Below, one piece after another: positions 30,450 through 38,987 of a stretch of DNA of 64,000 bases; within the stretch, counting starts at the first letter, position 1; each line of letters starts with the position of its first letter. A program made the position numbers and the translations under genes. The notes beneath the pieces are model-generated. The model was given only the letters and a program-made list of their open reading frames with translations, ran no database searches and had not been told where the DNA came from. The DNA comes from Enterobacter vonholyi (GTDB taxonomy: Bacteria; Pseudomonadota; Gammaproteobacteria; Enterobacterales; Enterobacteriaceae): assembly GCF_008364555.1 (NCBI RefSeq), contig NZ_VTUC01000002.1, positions 248,001-312,000 on the forward strand, in the 5' to 3' direction.

Positions 30450-31193
30450 TTATTGCACGACGGGTAAATCAGCTTCTTCAGCGGTTTTATTCACCCAGTT
30501 GAAGTAGCGGAATTTATATTTCTGGCCTTGTGTCTTTGTGAGCGTTTTTAATTTCCGTTCGGTGTCCGGATAAATCGTCGCGTCTTCTTTAACCCATTTA
30601 CACGACGAATCTGCGTTACAAATACCGATCTCTCTCAGCGGCACGCGCAACGTGCCGTTGTTTTTTAACGTGCCCCTGCGAGGGTCTATCGTCAGTGAAA
30701 CCACACTTTTTTCCGGTGCGAGATGGATCAGGGCGCCCCAGATCACATTGACGCCCAGTCTTGCCGTCGCCGCAGGGCTTTCTGCCTTGCCCGGAATAAT
30801 GCTGTCAGGCTGCTTTACTCCTTCAAAATAGACGCGCCAGGTCGTCTCTTTTTCCGGGGGCGTAAGCGATACCAGACGAACCACTCGCATTGCACCTGCC
30901 GCAAGGGCGAATTTTTCCGGTGTGACAACAACACCGCCTTCTTTCCACGAGGCCACATCAATCTCTTTTTCCTGGGCCGTGCCGGGATTAAGAATTTTCT
31001 TTTGCCTCACCCGAATGAACTGAATATCATCCGTTTTTGACGCCACCTTAATTTGCGCCGCACCGGACTTATCCACGTTAAGTTCCATGGGATACACGCT
31101 CATATTGGCGAGTGCCATTTCTGAGAAAAATGGCAGTGACAGCGCAGCGATATAAAAGGCAGTTGTCTTATTCACATTTTTTTTCTGTTTCAC
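30450..31193 (-). CDS. CS1-type fimbrial periplasmic chaperone (CooB-like)
   Basis: Periplasmic protein of about 247 residues, the first gene of the operon. It shows an N-terminal signal peptide (KKNVNKTTAFYIAALSLPFF...ALA) and two immunoglobulin-like domains, with the LAAGAMRVVRL segment resembling the chaperone G1/F1 region. Family and position fit CooB/TcfA-type chaperones. The start is uncertain: GTG 31193 follows AGGCGGA at good spacing and gives a normal signal peptide, while GTG 31244 is the longest frame and GTG 31175 the shortest sensible one. Confidence 0.82.
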   Translation of the reverse strand: MKQKKNVNKTTAFYIAALSLPFFSEMALANMSVYPMELNVDKSGAAQIKVASKTDDIQFIRVRQKKILNPGTAQEKEIDVASWKEGGVVVTPEKFALAAGAMRVVRLVSLTPPEKETTWRVYFEGVKQPDSIIPGKAESPAATARLGVNVIWGALIHLAPEKSVVSLTIDPRRGTLKNNGTLRVPLREIGICNADSSCKWVKEDATIYPDTERKLKTLTKTQGQKYKFRYFNWVNKTAEEADLPVVQ

Positions 31194-31244
31194 TTTCGGT
31201 CCGCCTGCGTTGAGTTCATTCCCGGAGCATTCACAACGGGACAC

Positions 31245-31501
31245 CCTCTGCTAACGTATCGCTTCAGGGCAGGGAAACTTTAACCAGAACAGCGGTTTGT
31301 GAAAATTTGTATTAATTAACTCGTTACATACAGTTTTTTATCCTGCTTTTCTGGCTTTAAGGTTGTATAGTTAAGCGAAAATACCGCGACCAGGGATGGA
31401 GAGAAAATTCCTTCTGATGAAAAAATAAGCAGATCGGGAGGCGATTTTCATGTCGATGTACCAGGGATTAAAAAGCATGCGGTAACAGCCGAGAATAAAA
31501 G
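31245..31501. promoter_or_regulatory. Divergent control region between fimbrial operon and CadC-like regulator
   Basis: AT-rich region of 257 bases that must hold the promoters for both directions. It contains a short leader ORF (31450-31485, separate entry). No operator could be assigned by eye. Confidence 0.5.
31450..31485 (+). CDS. Putative 11-residue leader ORF before the CadC-like regulator
   Basis: ATG 31450 follows a strong GGGAGGC ribosome-binding site and encodes MSMYQGLKSMR before TAA at 31483-31485, 16 bases before the regulator ATG. The regulator itself has only a weak site (CCGAGAA). This could couple or attenuate regulator translation. No homologue is known to me. Confidence 0.35.
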   Translation: MSMYQGLKSMR

Positions 31502-32257
31502 ATGTTTTTTATATGCAATAATTCGTTGTTATTTGATCCTGAAGCACATGCAATAAGTCTTGTTGGACACCCGGAATCTGTATTAACGCTTTCGGCACCC
31601 GCCGTTCGCCTCTTACAGGAATTTATTAAACACAAAGGGCACGACCTGAGTCGGGAGGAATTGATTACCCGCGTGTGGGAGGAGTTTGGCTTTACGCCAT
31701 CGGGAAATAATCTCAATAAAGCGGTGAGCGAATTACGGAAAAGCTTCCAGGCGCTGGGAGAGAGGTATGAATTTATCGTAACCGTGCCCCGTTATGGGTT
31801 TCGCTTTGAGGCCGATGTGATTTTTCAGCCTGGAGAGAATATTCAAACCGCCGAGCCGCAGCCTCCGTCTGCACCGCAACAGGAAAAGCGGCGACCCGCT
31901 TCCCTGAAAAGGTGGGGGATTCCTGCCGTATTGATTGTCGCTGTATTGGGAGCGAGCTTCTGCTTTAGCCGACAGCAGGGGATATTCGTCCCGGCGAAAC
32001 TCATGCCGGTTAAGGAGAAAATCGCGCGTTGCAGCATCTGGATTATCAACGATCACGGAAGACCGCTGGTGTTATCGAAATTAGCGGAGCGGCTGACGGC
32101 CAATAACGTGGCGTGCGAACGTGAGGAATACGACATTTATTATTTCAGCGCCCGTTTTTCTATTGCCACTGCAGATGAGGTGTTCATTGGCGCTTGCCCG
32201 GTCAGTAAATCCAGCCTGTGCAAAACCATCCGTTATAAAAGTGGGGCACAAAAATGA
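31502..32257 (+). CDS. CadC/ToxR-like membrane-anchored transcriptional regulator
   Basis: Protein of 251 residues. The N-terminal winged-helix domain of OmpR/CadC type covers about residues 1-105 (GHDLSREELITRVWEEFG; LNKAVSELRKSF; FIVTVPRYGFRF). A proline-rich linker precedes one transmembrane helix (about 138-157), then comes a periplasmic domain of about 95 residues with four cysteines. This layout is that of ToxR, CadC and MarT, regulators that bind DNA while sitting in the inner membrane. It is divergent from the fimbrial operon and coupled to a FidL-like gene, so control of the fimbriae is the natural guess. Confidence 0.88.
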   Translation: MFFICNNSLLFDPEAHAISLVGHPESVLTLSAPAVRLLQEFIKHKGHDLSREELITRVWEEFGFTPSGNNLNKAVSELRKSFQALGERYEFIVTVPRYGFRFEADVIFQPGENIQTAEPQPPSAPQQEKRRPASLKRWGIPAVLIVAVLGASFCFSRQQGIFVPAKLMPVKEKIARCSIWIINDHGRPLVLSKLAERLTANNVACEREEYDIYYFSARFSIATADEVFIGACPVSKSSLCKTIRYKSGAQK

Positions 32258-32730
32258 AAATAAAACTTCTTTTTGGGCTGGGTGGCGCATTGGTCGGCAG
32301 TGCCCTGGCGCTATTTTACTATTCCGGCTGTGTGTTTAAAAAGGATGTGCTGGCCTGCAGCACTGAATTTAACTTCACGCGCAATGAGGGAAAAGCCAGC
32401 GAAGTAAAGGTCAATACCGTTGCTCAGTTCTATTTTCACCGGGATGGTACAGGGGTAACTACCTATAAAGGCGCGGCAAGGGCTGACGGGCAAAATATGA
32501 TCGTTGACAGGGACGTGGACTTTACCTGGCAGCAGCGGGACGACGATAAGGTCATTGTATTGAGCTACACCGAAACCTGGCGTCGGCACAATGACAATAC
32601 GCCTGACGCACAGTGGGGGAGCTTTGCCAGTCCTACCGCACGTTATTACCTCACGATCTCTGAACTCTCGCCATCCGTGTGGCTGATTCAGGACCGGCGT
32701 TACCCCACCTATATTTGCCGGGGTGAGTAG
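32254..32730 (+). CDS. FidL-like membrane protein
   Basis: Protein of 158 residues with one N-terminal membrane segment (about 4-26) and a periplasmic domain with cysteines near both ends (CVFKKDVLACSTEF; YICRGE). Size and the ATGA overlap with the upstream CadC/MarT-type regulator match FidL, which accompanies MarT in Salmonella SPI-3. Its role is probably as a partner of the regulator's periplasmic domain, as ToxS is for ToxR, but this is inference. Confidence 0.8.
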   Translation: MKIKLLFGLGGALVGSALALFYYSGCVFKKDVLACSTEFNFTRNEGKASEVKVNTVAQFYFHRDGTGVTTYKGAARADGQNMIVDRDVDFTWQQRDDDKVIVLSYTETWRRHNDNTPDAQWGSFASPTARYYLTISELSPSVWLIQDRRYPTYICRGE

Positions 32731-32735
32731 GGCAT

Positions 32736-32772
32736 AAAAAAAGGAGAATGCCAGAGGCATTCTCCTTTTTAA
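32736..32772. terminator. Bidirectional terminator between fidL-like gene and yccA
   Basis: Stem AAGGAGAATGCC / GGCATTCTCCTT with a 3-base loop, flanked by A-run and T-run, serving both convergent genes. Confidence 0.88.
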
Positions 32773-32784
32773 TATCCGTTGTGC

Positions 32785-33444
32785 TTAATCGCGGCTGGCG
32801 AAGCCCAGGATGCTCAACAGGCTGACGAAGATGTTGTACAGCGACACGTAAAGGCTGACGGTGGCGCGGATATAGTTCGTCTCACCGCCGCGAATGATGT
32901 TGCTGGTTTCAAACAGGATCGCGCCGGAAGAAATCAGAATAAACACGGCGCTGATCGCCAGGTGCAGGGCAGGCAGCTGCAGGAAGATGTTAGCCACCAT
33001 GCCCACCAGCACCACAACAACACCCGCCATCAGCATACCGCCGAGGAAGGACATGTCCTTACGGGTGGTCAGCACGTAGGCCGAGCAGCAGAAGAATACC
33101 AGCGCGGTACCGCCCAGCGCCATGCCGATAAGGTCGCCCATACCGGCAGACAGATACGCGTTCAGCATCGGTCCCAGGATGTAGCCCAGGAAGCCGGTGA
33201 AGGCAAAGGCCGACAGAATACCGACCGGTTTGTCAGCGGTTTTGTAGGTCAGGAACATCAGACCATACATACCCACCAGCGTCAGGATCAGCCCTGGAGA
33301 CGGCAGCATCAGCACGGTGCTGGCTGTGGCGGTGATCGCTGAGAATGCCAGCGTCAGGCTGAGCATGAAATAGGTATTGCGCAGCACCTTGTGGGTGCTG
33401 AGTAGCGATGTGCGGTCGCGTGAGGAAGTAATTATACGATCCAT
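32785..33444 (-). CDS. yccA: YccA, BAX-inhibitor-1 family modulator of FtsH
   Basis: Inner-membrane protein of 219 residues with seven hydrophobic segments, of the BAX inhibitor-1/TMBIM family. In E. coli it is both a substrate and an inhibitor of the FtsH protease and protects jammed SecY. Sequence and length match E. coli YccA closely. Here it is separated from tusE by the fimbrial block. Confidence 0.96.
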   Translation of the reverse strand: MDRIITSSRDRTSLLSTHKVLRNTYFMLSLTLAFSAITATASTVLMLPSPGLILTLVGMYGLMFLTYKTADKPVGILSAFAFTGFLGYILGPMLNAYLSAGMGDLIGMALGGTALVFFCCSAYVLTTRKDMSFLGGMLMAGVVVVLVGMVANIFLQLPALHLAISAVFILISSGAILFETSNIIRGGETNYIRATVSLYVSLYNIFVSLLSILGFASRD

Positions 33445-33714
33445 GAGTCACTCTCTTATGACAGATGTAATTAACGGAAAGAATAGGAAACGGGGCGCCA
33501 GTCTCAAAGTGGTTTTACCCATCTTTACTCAGCAGGTTAGCGCTGGAGCTGGTTGTTTCTTCTGCATAAATACATTTCACCAGTATGAACAGCGGTTTGG
33601 CGCGATTAATCAGATCAACCTCTTATAGGTTACTGAAAATTATTGCGTTATTACCATAAGGCCGCTAAGAGTTATTTCCGGATCGTCACAAAAACAGACA
33701 ATAAGGCGAAGGAA

Positions 33715-35343
33715 ATGAAACCACAAACACGCACGCGCTTTACGCTCTCTTTACTTACCGCAGGGATCCTGTGCGCCAGCACGGCTACCTGGGCGGCTAA
33801 CGTGCCGGCAGGAACGCAGCTGGCCGATAAGCAGGAACTGGTCAGGAACAACGGTAATGAGCCCGCTTCGCTCGACCCGCATAAAGTCGAAAGCGACGTC
33901 GAATTCAATATTATCAGTGACTTATTCGACGGGCTGGTCAGCGTTTCCCCGTCGGGTGAAGTTCAGCCCCGACTGGCGGAAAAATGGGAGAACAAGGACA
34001 ACACCGTCTGGACGTTCCATCTGCGCCCGGGCATCACCTGGAGCGACGGTACTGCCATCACCGCGGAAGATGTGGTCTGGAGCTGGCAGCGTCTGGTTGA
34101 TCCTAAAACCGCTTCACCATATGCCAGCTATCCAGGCAACATGCACATCGTAAATGGTGCGGACATCGCTCAGGGGAAAAAAGCCCCCGATACGCTGGGC
34201 GTGAAAGCCATTAACGACACCACGCTGGAAGTGACATTGACTCAGCCTAATGCGGCATTCCTGGCAATGCTGGCGCACCCGTCACTGGTGCCTGTGGATA
34301 AAGTCCTGATTGGCCGCTTTGGCGACAAGTGGACCAAGCCTGAACATATCGTCACCAGTGGGGCGTATAAGCTATCACAGTGGGTGGTCAACGAACGCAT
34401 TGTGGCGGAGCGCAACCCGCGCTACTGGGATAATGCTCATACCGTGATCAACAAGGTGACGTATCTGCCTATCACCTCCGAAGCCGCGGATGTGAACCGC
34501 TATAAAGCGGGTGAAATTGATATCGTGTACACGGTGCCGATCAACCAGTTTGCCCAGCTTAAGAAGACTCTGGGCAGCCAGCTGGATGTCTCTCCGCAGC
34601 TGGCGACCTATTACTACGAATTCAATACCACCCGACCGCCGTTCAACGACGCCCGGGTGCGCAAGGCGCTGAACATGGCGCTCGATAAAGACATCATTGC
34701 CGGGAAAGTGTTAGGGCAGGGGCAGCGCCCGGCGTGGCTCATCAGCCAGCCGGATATCGGCGGCGTTAAGCTTCAGAACCCGGACTACGCCAGCTGGCCG
34801 CAGGACAAGCGCATCGCTGAGGCGAAAAAACTGCTCAACGAGGCCGGGTACAACGAAAGCCACCCTCTGAGCTTCAACCTGCTCTATAACACCTCTGAAT
34901 CGCACCAGCGTATCGCGATTGCGGCCAGTTCCATGTGGAAAAAGAACCTCGGCGTGGAGGCGAAGCTGCAAAATCAGGAGTGGAAAACCATGCTGGATAC
35001 CATGCACACCCACAACTTTGACGCGGTGCGGTACGCGTGGATTGCCGATTACGACGATGCGGCGACCTTCCTGAACACCTTCCGCACCGGCGACAGCGAA
35101 AACACCAGCCAGTACAGCAATCCGGAATACGACCAGGCGCTGGTGAATGCCGCAAAAGCCAAAACAACGGAAGAGCGGGGTAAGTTCTACCAGCAGGCGG
35201 AAGATCTGCTGGGTCGTGATGTGCCGGCCATTCCGGTTTATCACTACGTTCGCACGCACCTGGTGAAACCGTGGGTGGGTGGGTTTACGCCGGATAAGCT
35301 GGGGTACTATTACACCAAAGATATGTACATCAAAAAACACTAA
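33715..35343 (+). CDS. OppA-type periplasmic oligopeptide-binding protein (orphan)
   Basis: Secreted solute-binding protein of 542 residues, SBP family 5. The signal peptide is about 26 residues (MKPQTRTRFTLSLLTAGILC...WA). The mature chain follows OppA through its length (ELVRNNGNEPASLDPHK; NRYKAGEIDIVYT; LVKPWVGGFTPD). No permease or ATPase gene lies beside it, so it probably feeds the chromosomal Opp or a related transporter, or senses murein peptides like MppA. ATG 33715 is favoured by GGCGAAGGAA upstream and by the signal peptide. The 270 bases before it hold only regulatory sequence that I cannot resolve. Confidence 0.88.
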   Translation: MKPQTRTRFTLSLLTAGILCASTATWAANVPAGTQLADKQELVRNNGNEPASLDPHKVESDVEFNIISDLFDGLVSVSPSGEVQPRLAEKWENKDNTVWTFHLRPGITWSDGTAITAEDVVWSWQRLVDPKTASPYASYPGNMHIVNGADIAQGKKAPDTLGVKAINDTTLEVTLTQPNAAFLAMLAHPSLVPVDKVLIGRFGDKWTKPEHIVTSGAYKLSQWVVNERIVAERNPRYWDNAHTVINKVTYLPITSEAADVNRYKAGEIDIVYTVPINQFAQLKKTLGSQLDVSPQLATYYYEFNTTRPPFNDARVRKALNMALDKDIIAGKVLGQGQRPAWLISQPDIGGVKLQNPDYASWPQDKRIAEAKKLLNEAGYNESHPLSFNLLYNTSESHQRIAIAASSMWKKNLGVEAKLQNQEWKTMLDTMHTHNFDAVRYAWIADYDDAATFLNTFRTGDSENTSQYSNPEYDQALVNAAKAKTTEERGKFYQQAEDLLGRDVPAIPVYHYVRTHLVKPWVGGFTPDKLGYYYTKDMYIKKH

Positions 35344-35446
35344 GCCTGAGCGCGGGAGACTGTGCTGATAAAATCGTCGATGTGTCGTCAGTTCAACCGA
35401 TTAAACACGTTTTGACTATTTTTACAGCGAACGAGTGCAGCCACTC

Positions 35447-35475
35447 TTTACAGCACGCGGTGAGGTGTTTATAGT
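35447..35475 (+). promoter_or_regulatory. Sigma-70 promoter of the first tRNA-Ser gene
   Basis: TTTACA and TATAGT separated by 17 bases, followed by a TCGCC discriminator, ending 12 bases before the tRNA. The same layout stands before the second copy. Confidence 0.8.
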
Positions 35476-35487
35476 TCGCCTCACTTA

Positions 35488-35575
35488 GGAAGTGTGGCCG
35501 AGCGGTTGAAGGCACCGGTCTTGAAAACCGGCGACCCGAAAGGGTTCCAGAGTTCGAATCTCTGCGCTTCCGCCA
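35488..35575 (+). tRNA. serT: tRNA-Ser (anticodon UGA), copy 1
   Basis: Complete class II tRNA of 88 bases including encoded CCA. The anticodon loop CTTGAAA gives anticodon TGA. It has a long variable arm, TTCGAATC in the T loop, and acceptor stem GGAAGTG / CGCTTCC with one T-G wobble. It lies downstream of yccA, as serT does in E. coli. A terminator follows. Confidence 0.97.
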
Positions 35576-35581
35576 GATATA

Positions 35582-35614
35582 AACCCCAGGTTACTCGTGA
35601 ACCTGGGGTTTTTG
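35582..35614 (+). terminator. Terminator of tRNA-Ser copy 1
   Basis: Stem AACCCCAGGTT / AACCTGGGGTT with a 7-base loop, then a T-rich stretch. Confidence 0.88.
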
Positions 35615-35865
35615 TTTTGGATTGACCGATCCGCCTCACACTTTCAAGACCCCGTTATTTCCCCGCAAAAATCAGGCGCTATTATTCACCCCGTAAATAC
35701 CTTTTCATCTCTCATCGAGGCTTTGATGCTGGAGAATGTTTTCATCAGATAATCAGTTTCCCGACCTTTTCAGGACGGACTGGTTATCGCTGCGCTTAAA
35801 CCTTACGCACGCACCTGCGGGTGTGGGCTCGTTTTTACGCATGATGATTACACAGGTTTTCCAGT

Positions 35866-36123
35866 ATGAATTTATCCCGTCAGGAACAACGTACCTTACA
35901 CGTTCTCGCCAAAGGTGGGCATATTGTGCACGTCCGCGACAGTTCCGGCCGCGTTACGTCCGTAGAGTGCTATACCCGTGAAGGGCTGATACTGAGCGAC
36001 TGCACGCTCAGCGTCTTCAAAAAACTCCGCACCAAAAAGCTAATCCGCTCCGTGAACGGGCAGCCGTACCGGATCAACACCACCGGGCTGAACAACGTTC
36101 GCGCCCAGCTGGATAATCGCTAA
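35866..36123 (+). CDS. yjhX: YjhX/TopAI-family protein (orphan toxin-like)
   Basis: Protein of 85 residues closely matching E. coli YjhX ([40 protein letters not shown]). E. coli YjhX was reported as TopAI, an inhibitor of topoisomerase I whose toxicity is relieved by the YjhQ acetyltransferase. No YjhQ-like gene is adjacent here. The 250 bases upstream, after the tRNA terminator, contain no convincing gene. The ribosome-binding site is weak (TTTTCCAGT). Confidence 0.87.
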   Translation: MNLSRQEQRTLHVLAKGGHIVHVRDSSGRVTSVECYTREGLILSDCTLSVFKKLRTKKLIRSVNGQPYRINTTGLNNVRAQLDNR

Positions 36124-36186
36124 GCGGAATAGACAACGCCACCCTCGGGTGGCGTTCATGCATTAAACTGAATATTGTGGCGGAAT

Positions 36187-36219
36187 GTAGGCCGGGTAAG
36201 CGCAGCGCCACCCGGCAAG
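36187..36219. repeat. REP-type palindromic element
   Basis: GCCGGGT...ACCCGGC arms (36191-36216) around AAGCGCAGCGCC, the same family as the elements at 19685 and 51450. It lies between the convergent yjhX and hydrolase genes. Confidence 0.85.
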
Positions 36220-36229
36220 AAACGCAGCG

Positions 36230-37066
36230 TTATGAGCGAATGAAAGCCAGAATGTCCGCGTTGATAGTATCCGCATGGGTGGTATGCATCCCGTGCGGGA
36301 ACCCCGGATAAATTTTCAGCACGCTGTTCGCCAGCAGCTTGTCCTGCAGCAGGGCGGCATTCTTATACGGCACGACCTGATCGTCGTCGCCCTGCATCAC
36401 CAGAACGGGAACCGTGATGGTTTTTAAATCTTCCGTCTGATCGGTTTCAGAAAACGCCTTAATCCCCTCATAGTGGGCCTTGGCGCTGCCGATCATGCCC
36501 TGACGCCACCAGTTCTGAATCGTACCCTGTGAAATCTCGGCTCCCTCACGGTTAAAACCATAGAAAGGACCGCTGGCGACGTCGAGATAAAACTGGGCGC
36601 GGTTAGCCGCCAGCGCTTTGCGGAAGCCATCGAAAACCTCGATCGGCGTTCCGCCGGGGTTAGTCTCCGTTTTGACCATGAGAGGCGGAACAGAGCTGAC
36701 GAGCACCGCTTTGGCAACGCGCCCCTGCGGTTGGCCGTACCGGGCAACATAGCGGGCGACCTGGCCGCCGCCGGTGGAGTGACCGACGTGCACGGCATTA
36801 CGCAGATCCAGGCTTTCAACCACGGCTGACGCATCGGCCGCATAATGATCCATATCGTGCCCTTCACTCACCTGGTCCGAACGCCCGTGACCGCGGCGAT
36901 CGATAGCGATAACGCGATAGCCTTCAGCAAGGAAGAAGAGCATCTGGTTATCCCAGTCATCGGCACTCAACGGCCAACCGTGGTGGAAGACAATGGGCTG
37001 GGCCTCTTTGGGGCCCCAGTCTTTGTAGTAAATGTTGACGCCGTCTTTCGTGGTTACGAATGCCAT
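36230..37066 (-). CDS. Alpha/beta hydrolase (non-haem chloroperoxidase-like)
   Basis: Cytoplasmic alpha/beta-fold hydrolase of 278 residues. The nucleophile elbow GHSTGGG lies near residue 95, the acid is Asp in [11 protein letters not shown], and the His is in [11 protein letters not shown]. An oxyanion [12 protein letters not shown] is near residue 28. The overall sequence fits the esterase/cofactor-free haloperoxidase group. The substrate is unknown. No link to the neighbouring dlt genes is evident. It sits between a REP element and a 190-base non-coding stretch in which I see no gene. Confidence 0.88.
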   Translation of the reverse strand: MAFVTTKDGVNIYYKDWGPKEAQPIVFHHGWPLSADDWDNQMLFFLAEGYRVIAIDRRGHGRSDQVSEGHDMDHYAADASAVVESLDLRNAVHVGHSTGGGQVARYVARYGQPQGRVAKAVLVSSVPPLMVKTETNPGGTPIEVFDGFRKALAANRAQFYLDVASGPFYGFNREGAEISQGTIQNWWRQGMIGSAKAHYEGIKAFSETDQTEDLKTITVPVLVMQGDDDQVVPYKNAALLQDKLLANSVLKIYPGFPHGMHTTHADTINADILAFIRS

Positions 37067-37257
37067 ACTGCAGACTCCTCTGTTAAAGGCAAAACGATCG
37101 CAACCCGAGCGGAGAGCGAATCATTAATGCCTTAATTAAGTTGGCTTTTTTCTGTTTCCCGTACCGACAGTACCCCTAAAGTGTAGGTGAAATAGTAAAA
37201 GCAGTGGGTTTCATTCCTGTGAAAGGCAGCGTTTTGCTTTCAGGCGGGAGGGGGAAC

Positions 37258-37291
37258 GAAAAAAGGCTCTGGGGAGATCCTCCAGAGCCTT
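37258..37291 (-). terminator. Terminator of the dlt operon
   Basis: On the minus strand a hairpin GGCTCTGG / CCAGAGCC is followed by TTTTTT, about 30 bases after the dltC stop. Confidence 0.87.
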
Positions 37292-37317
37292 CAGGGCAGG
37301 ATTAACTGCAGGGGCGT

Positions 37318-37536
37318 TTAGCGGTTTTCTTCAATATAGCGGGCCAGGTCAGCCGGGGTTTTCAGCACCGTCGCTACGTCAGTTGGCGGGATCATACAGC
37401 CGTAAACGTCCTGCACTTCCAGCACCATATCGACCGCCAGGATGGAGTCGAGAATGTCGGATTCAATCAGTTCATCGTGAAAGCCCACCTTACGGGATAA
37501 CACTTTTTCGAACAGGGCGAGAATTTCTTGTTCCAT
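37318..37536 (-). CDS. dltC: DltC-like acyl carrier protein
   Basis: Acidic carrier protein of 72 residues. Ser in ESDILDSILAVDMV is the phosphopantetheine attachment site. It should receive the activated acyl or aminoacyl group from the DltA-like ligase and present it to the MBOAT DltB. ATG 37536 is preferred for its AGGA ribosome-binding site at good spacing. ATG 37554 overlaps the dltA stop (TAATG) and is an alternative. Last gene of dltDXBAC, followed by a terminator. The dlt symbols denote family membership; the cargo is not proven to be D-alanine. Confidence 0.85.
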   Translation of the reverse strand: MEQEILALFEKVLSRKVGFHDELIESDILDSILAVDMVLEVQDVYGCMIPPTDVATVLKTPADLARYIEENR

Positions 37537-37553
37537 AATTTTTCCTGGAGTCA

Positions 37554-38987
37554 TTAATTTGTGCGGGCGTAAGCGTCCAGCAGCTTGCGGTCAATTTTGC
37601 CGTTGGGATTCAGCGGCAAAGCGTCTTTTACGATAATTTGTGAAGGCACCATATAGTGCGGAACCACCTTAGACAGCGACGTTTTGATGGTATCCGGCGC
37701 CATATCGGTCACGCAGAACGCGGCAATGCGCAGCACGCTGCCGCAGGATTTCATCAGCGGCAGAACCACCGCTTCGTTGATGCCGGACATGGCCAGCAGG
37801 CGGTTTTCAATCTCGTTAATTTCAATACGGTAGCCATTCAGTTTGACCTGGCTATCGTTGCGGCCCTGGCAGTAGATAAGTCCCGCTTCATAGCCCAGAT
37901 CGCCGGTCCGGTAGCCGCGAAATGCTTCATTTTCCCGACGGAGTAATTTTTCTGCGTTCTCCTGCGGTAGGCCCAGGTAGCCGCGCATGACGTTTTTACC
38001 CCAGATAATCAGCTCGCCTTCAGCGGAAATTTCCATTCTGCTCTCTGGCATCATGACCCCCACCGGCAGCACGGCGCTGTCGCTGTTCAGGATCTCATCC
38101 GTGATTTCAACCACGGTGGTCGCGATGGTCGCTTCCGTTGGACCATAGGAGTTAATGATTTTTGCCTGCGGGAAGCGGCGGCGAAGCTGTTTAACCAGCG
38201 CTTTATTCAACACTTCACCAATGAAGATAAAGACGTTGAGTTCAGGTAAATACTCGCTGTTAAACTGCGGGGAAAGCAGCTGCTGGTAAGCAAAAGAGGG
38301 GGTGGAAATCCAGGCGGAGACGGCATTGCTTTTCAGTCGTTCCAGCCAGTTCTCTTTTTGAATGTCTTCTTTGGCGTTCAGCACGATGTGTCCACCCATC
38401 GCCAGATTCGCCAGCAAAGGGATCAGGGAGAGGTCAAAACTGAACACCGCGTGGTTCATCAGCACTGGTTTTTCCGGCAGCGAAAAGTCCTGGCTGACCC
38501 ATTTCATGAAGTGCCATACGCTTTCACGTCCAATCTGCACCCCTTTAGGCTTGCCGGTGCTGCCTGAGGTAAACATGATATAGGCCAAATCCTGCTCCTC
38601 CAGCACCTTGCCCGGTTCACCGGTGGCGATAAACTGCCGGGTCGCGACGTCGTAATAGTAAGGGGCGCTGGCCAGATGGCAGATCTCCCGCAGGCGCTCC
38701 TGCGGGTAAATGCAGTCCACCGGAATGTACGGAATGTTGTGCAGCAGGCAGCTATAAATCGCCACGGCGAACTCGGCCTGCTGGTGTCCGTACAAGACGA
38801 CCGGCGTACCGGCAACAGGCTGGCAACGCTCATAGCGCTGCGCCCAGTCCGTCACGGCCGCGGAAAGCTGCAGCCAGCTTAAGGCTTCGTCGCTGCCGCT
38901 GATGGCCAGCTGCTGCGGGGAGGCGGGATCGCATAATGCCGCACGCAAGAAATCGTGCATTTCCTGAAGATCGGAGTGATTTTTCAT
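37554..38987 (-). CDS. dltA: DltA-like adenylating ligase
   Basis: Adenylation-domain enzyme of 477 residues. Motifs are A3 YIMFTSGSTGKPKGV near residue 130, A5 NSYGPTEATIA near 290, A7 YRTGDLG near 375, A8 NGYRIEINEIE near 400, and A10 LPLNPNGKIDRK at the C-terminus. It activates an amino or other carboxylic acid with ATP and loads it on the adjacent carrier protein. Size and partners fit DltA (D-alanine), but AlmE-like enzymes use glycine, so specificity is open. The start overlaps dltB by 4 bases. Confidence 0.88.
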   Translation of the reverse strand: MKNHSDLQEMHDFLRAALCDPASPQQLAISGSDEALSWLQLSAAVTDWAQRYERCQPVAGTPVVLYGHQQAEFAVAIYSCLLHNIPYIPVDCIYPQERLREICHLASAPYYYDVATRQFIATGEPGKVLEEQDLAYIMFTSGSTGKPKGVQIGRESVWHFMKWVSQDFSLPEKPVLMNHAVFSFDLSLIPLLANLAMGGHIVLNAKEDIQKENWLERLKSNAVSAWISTPSFAYQQLLSPQFNSEYLPELNVFIFIGEVLNKALVKQLRRRFPQAKIINSYGPTEATIATTVVEITDEILNSDSAVLPVGVMMPESRMEISAEGELIIWGKNVMRGYLGLPQENAEKLLRRENEAFRGYRTGDLGYEAGLIYCQGRNDSQVKLNGYRIEINEIENRLLAMSGINEAVVLPLMKSCGSVLRIAAFCVTDMAPDTIKTSLSKVVPHYMVPSQIIVKDALPLNPNGKIDRKLLDAYARTN

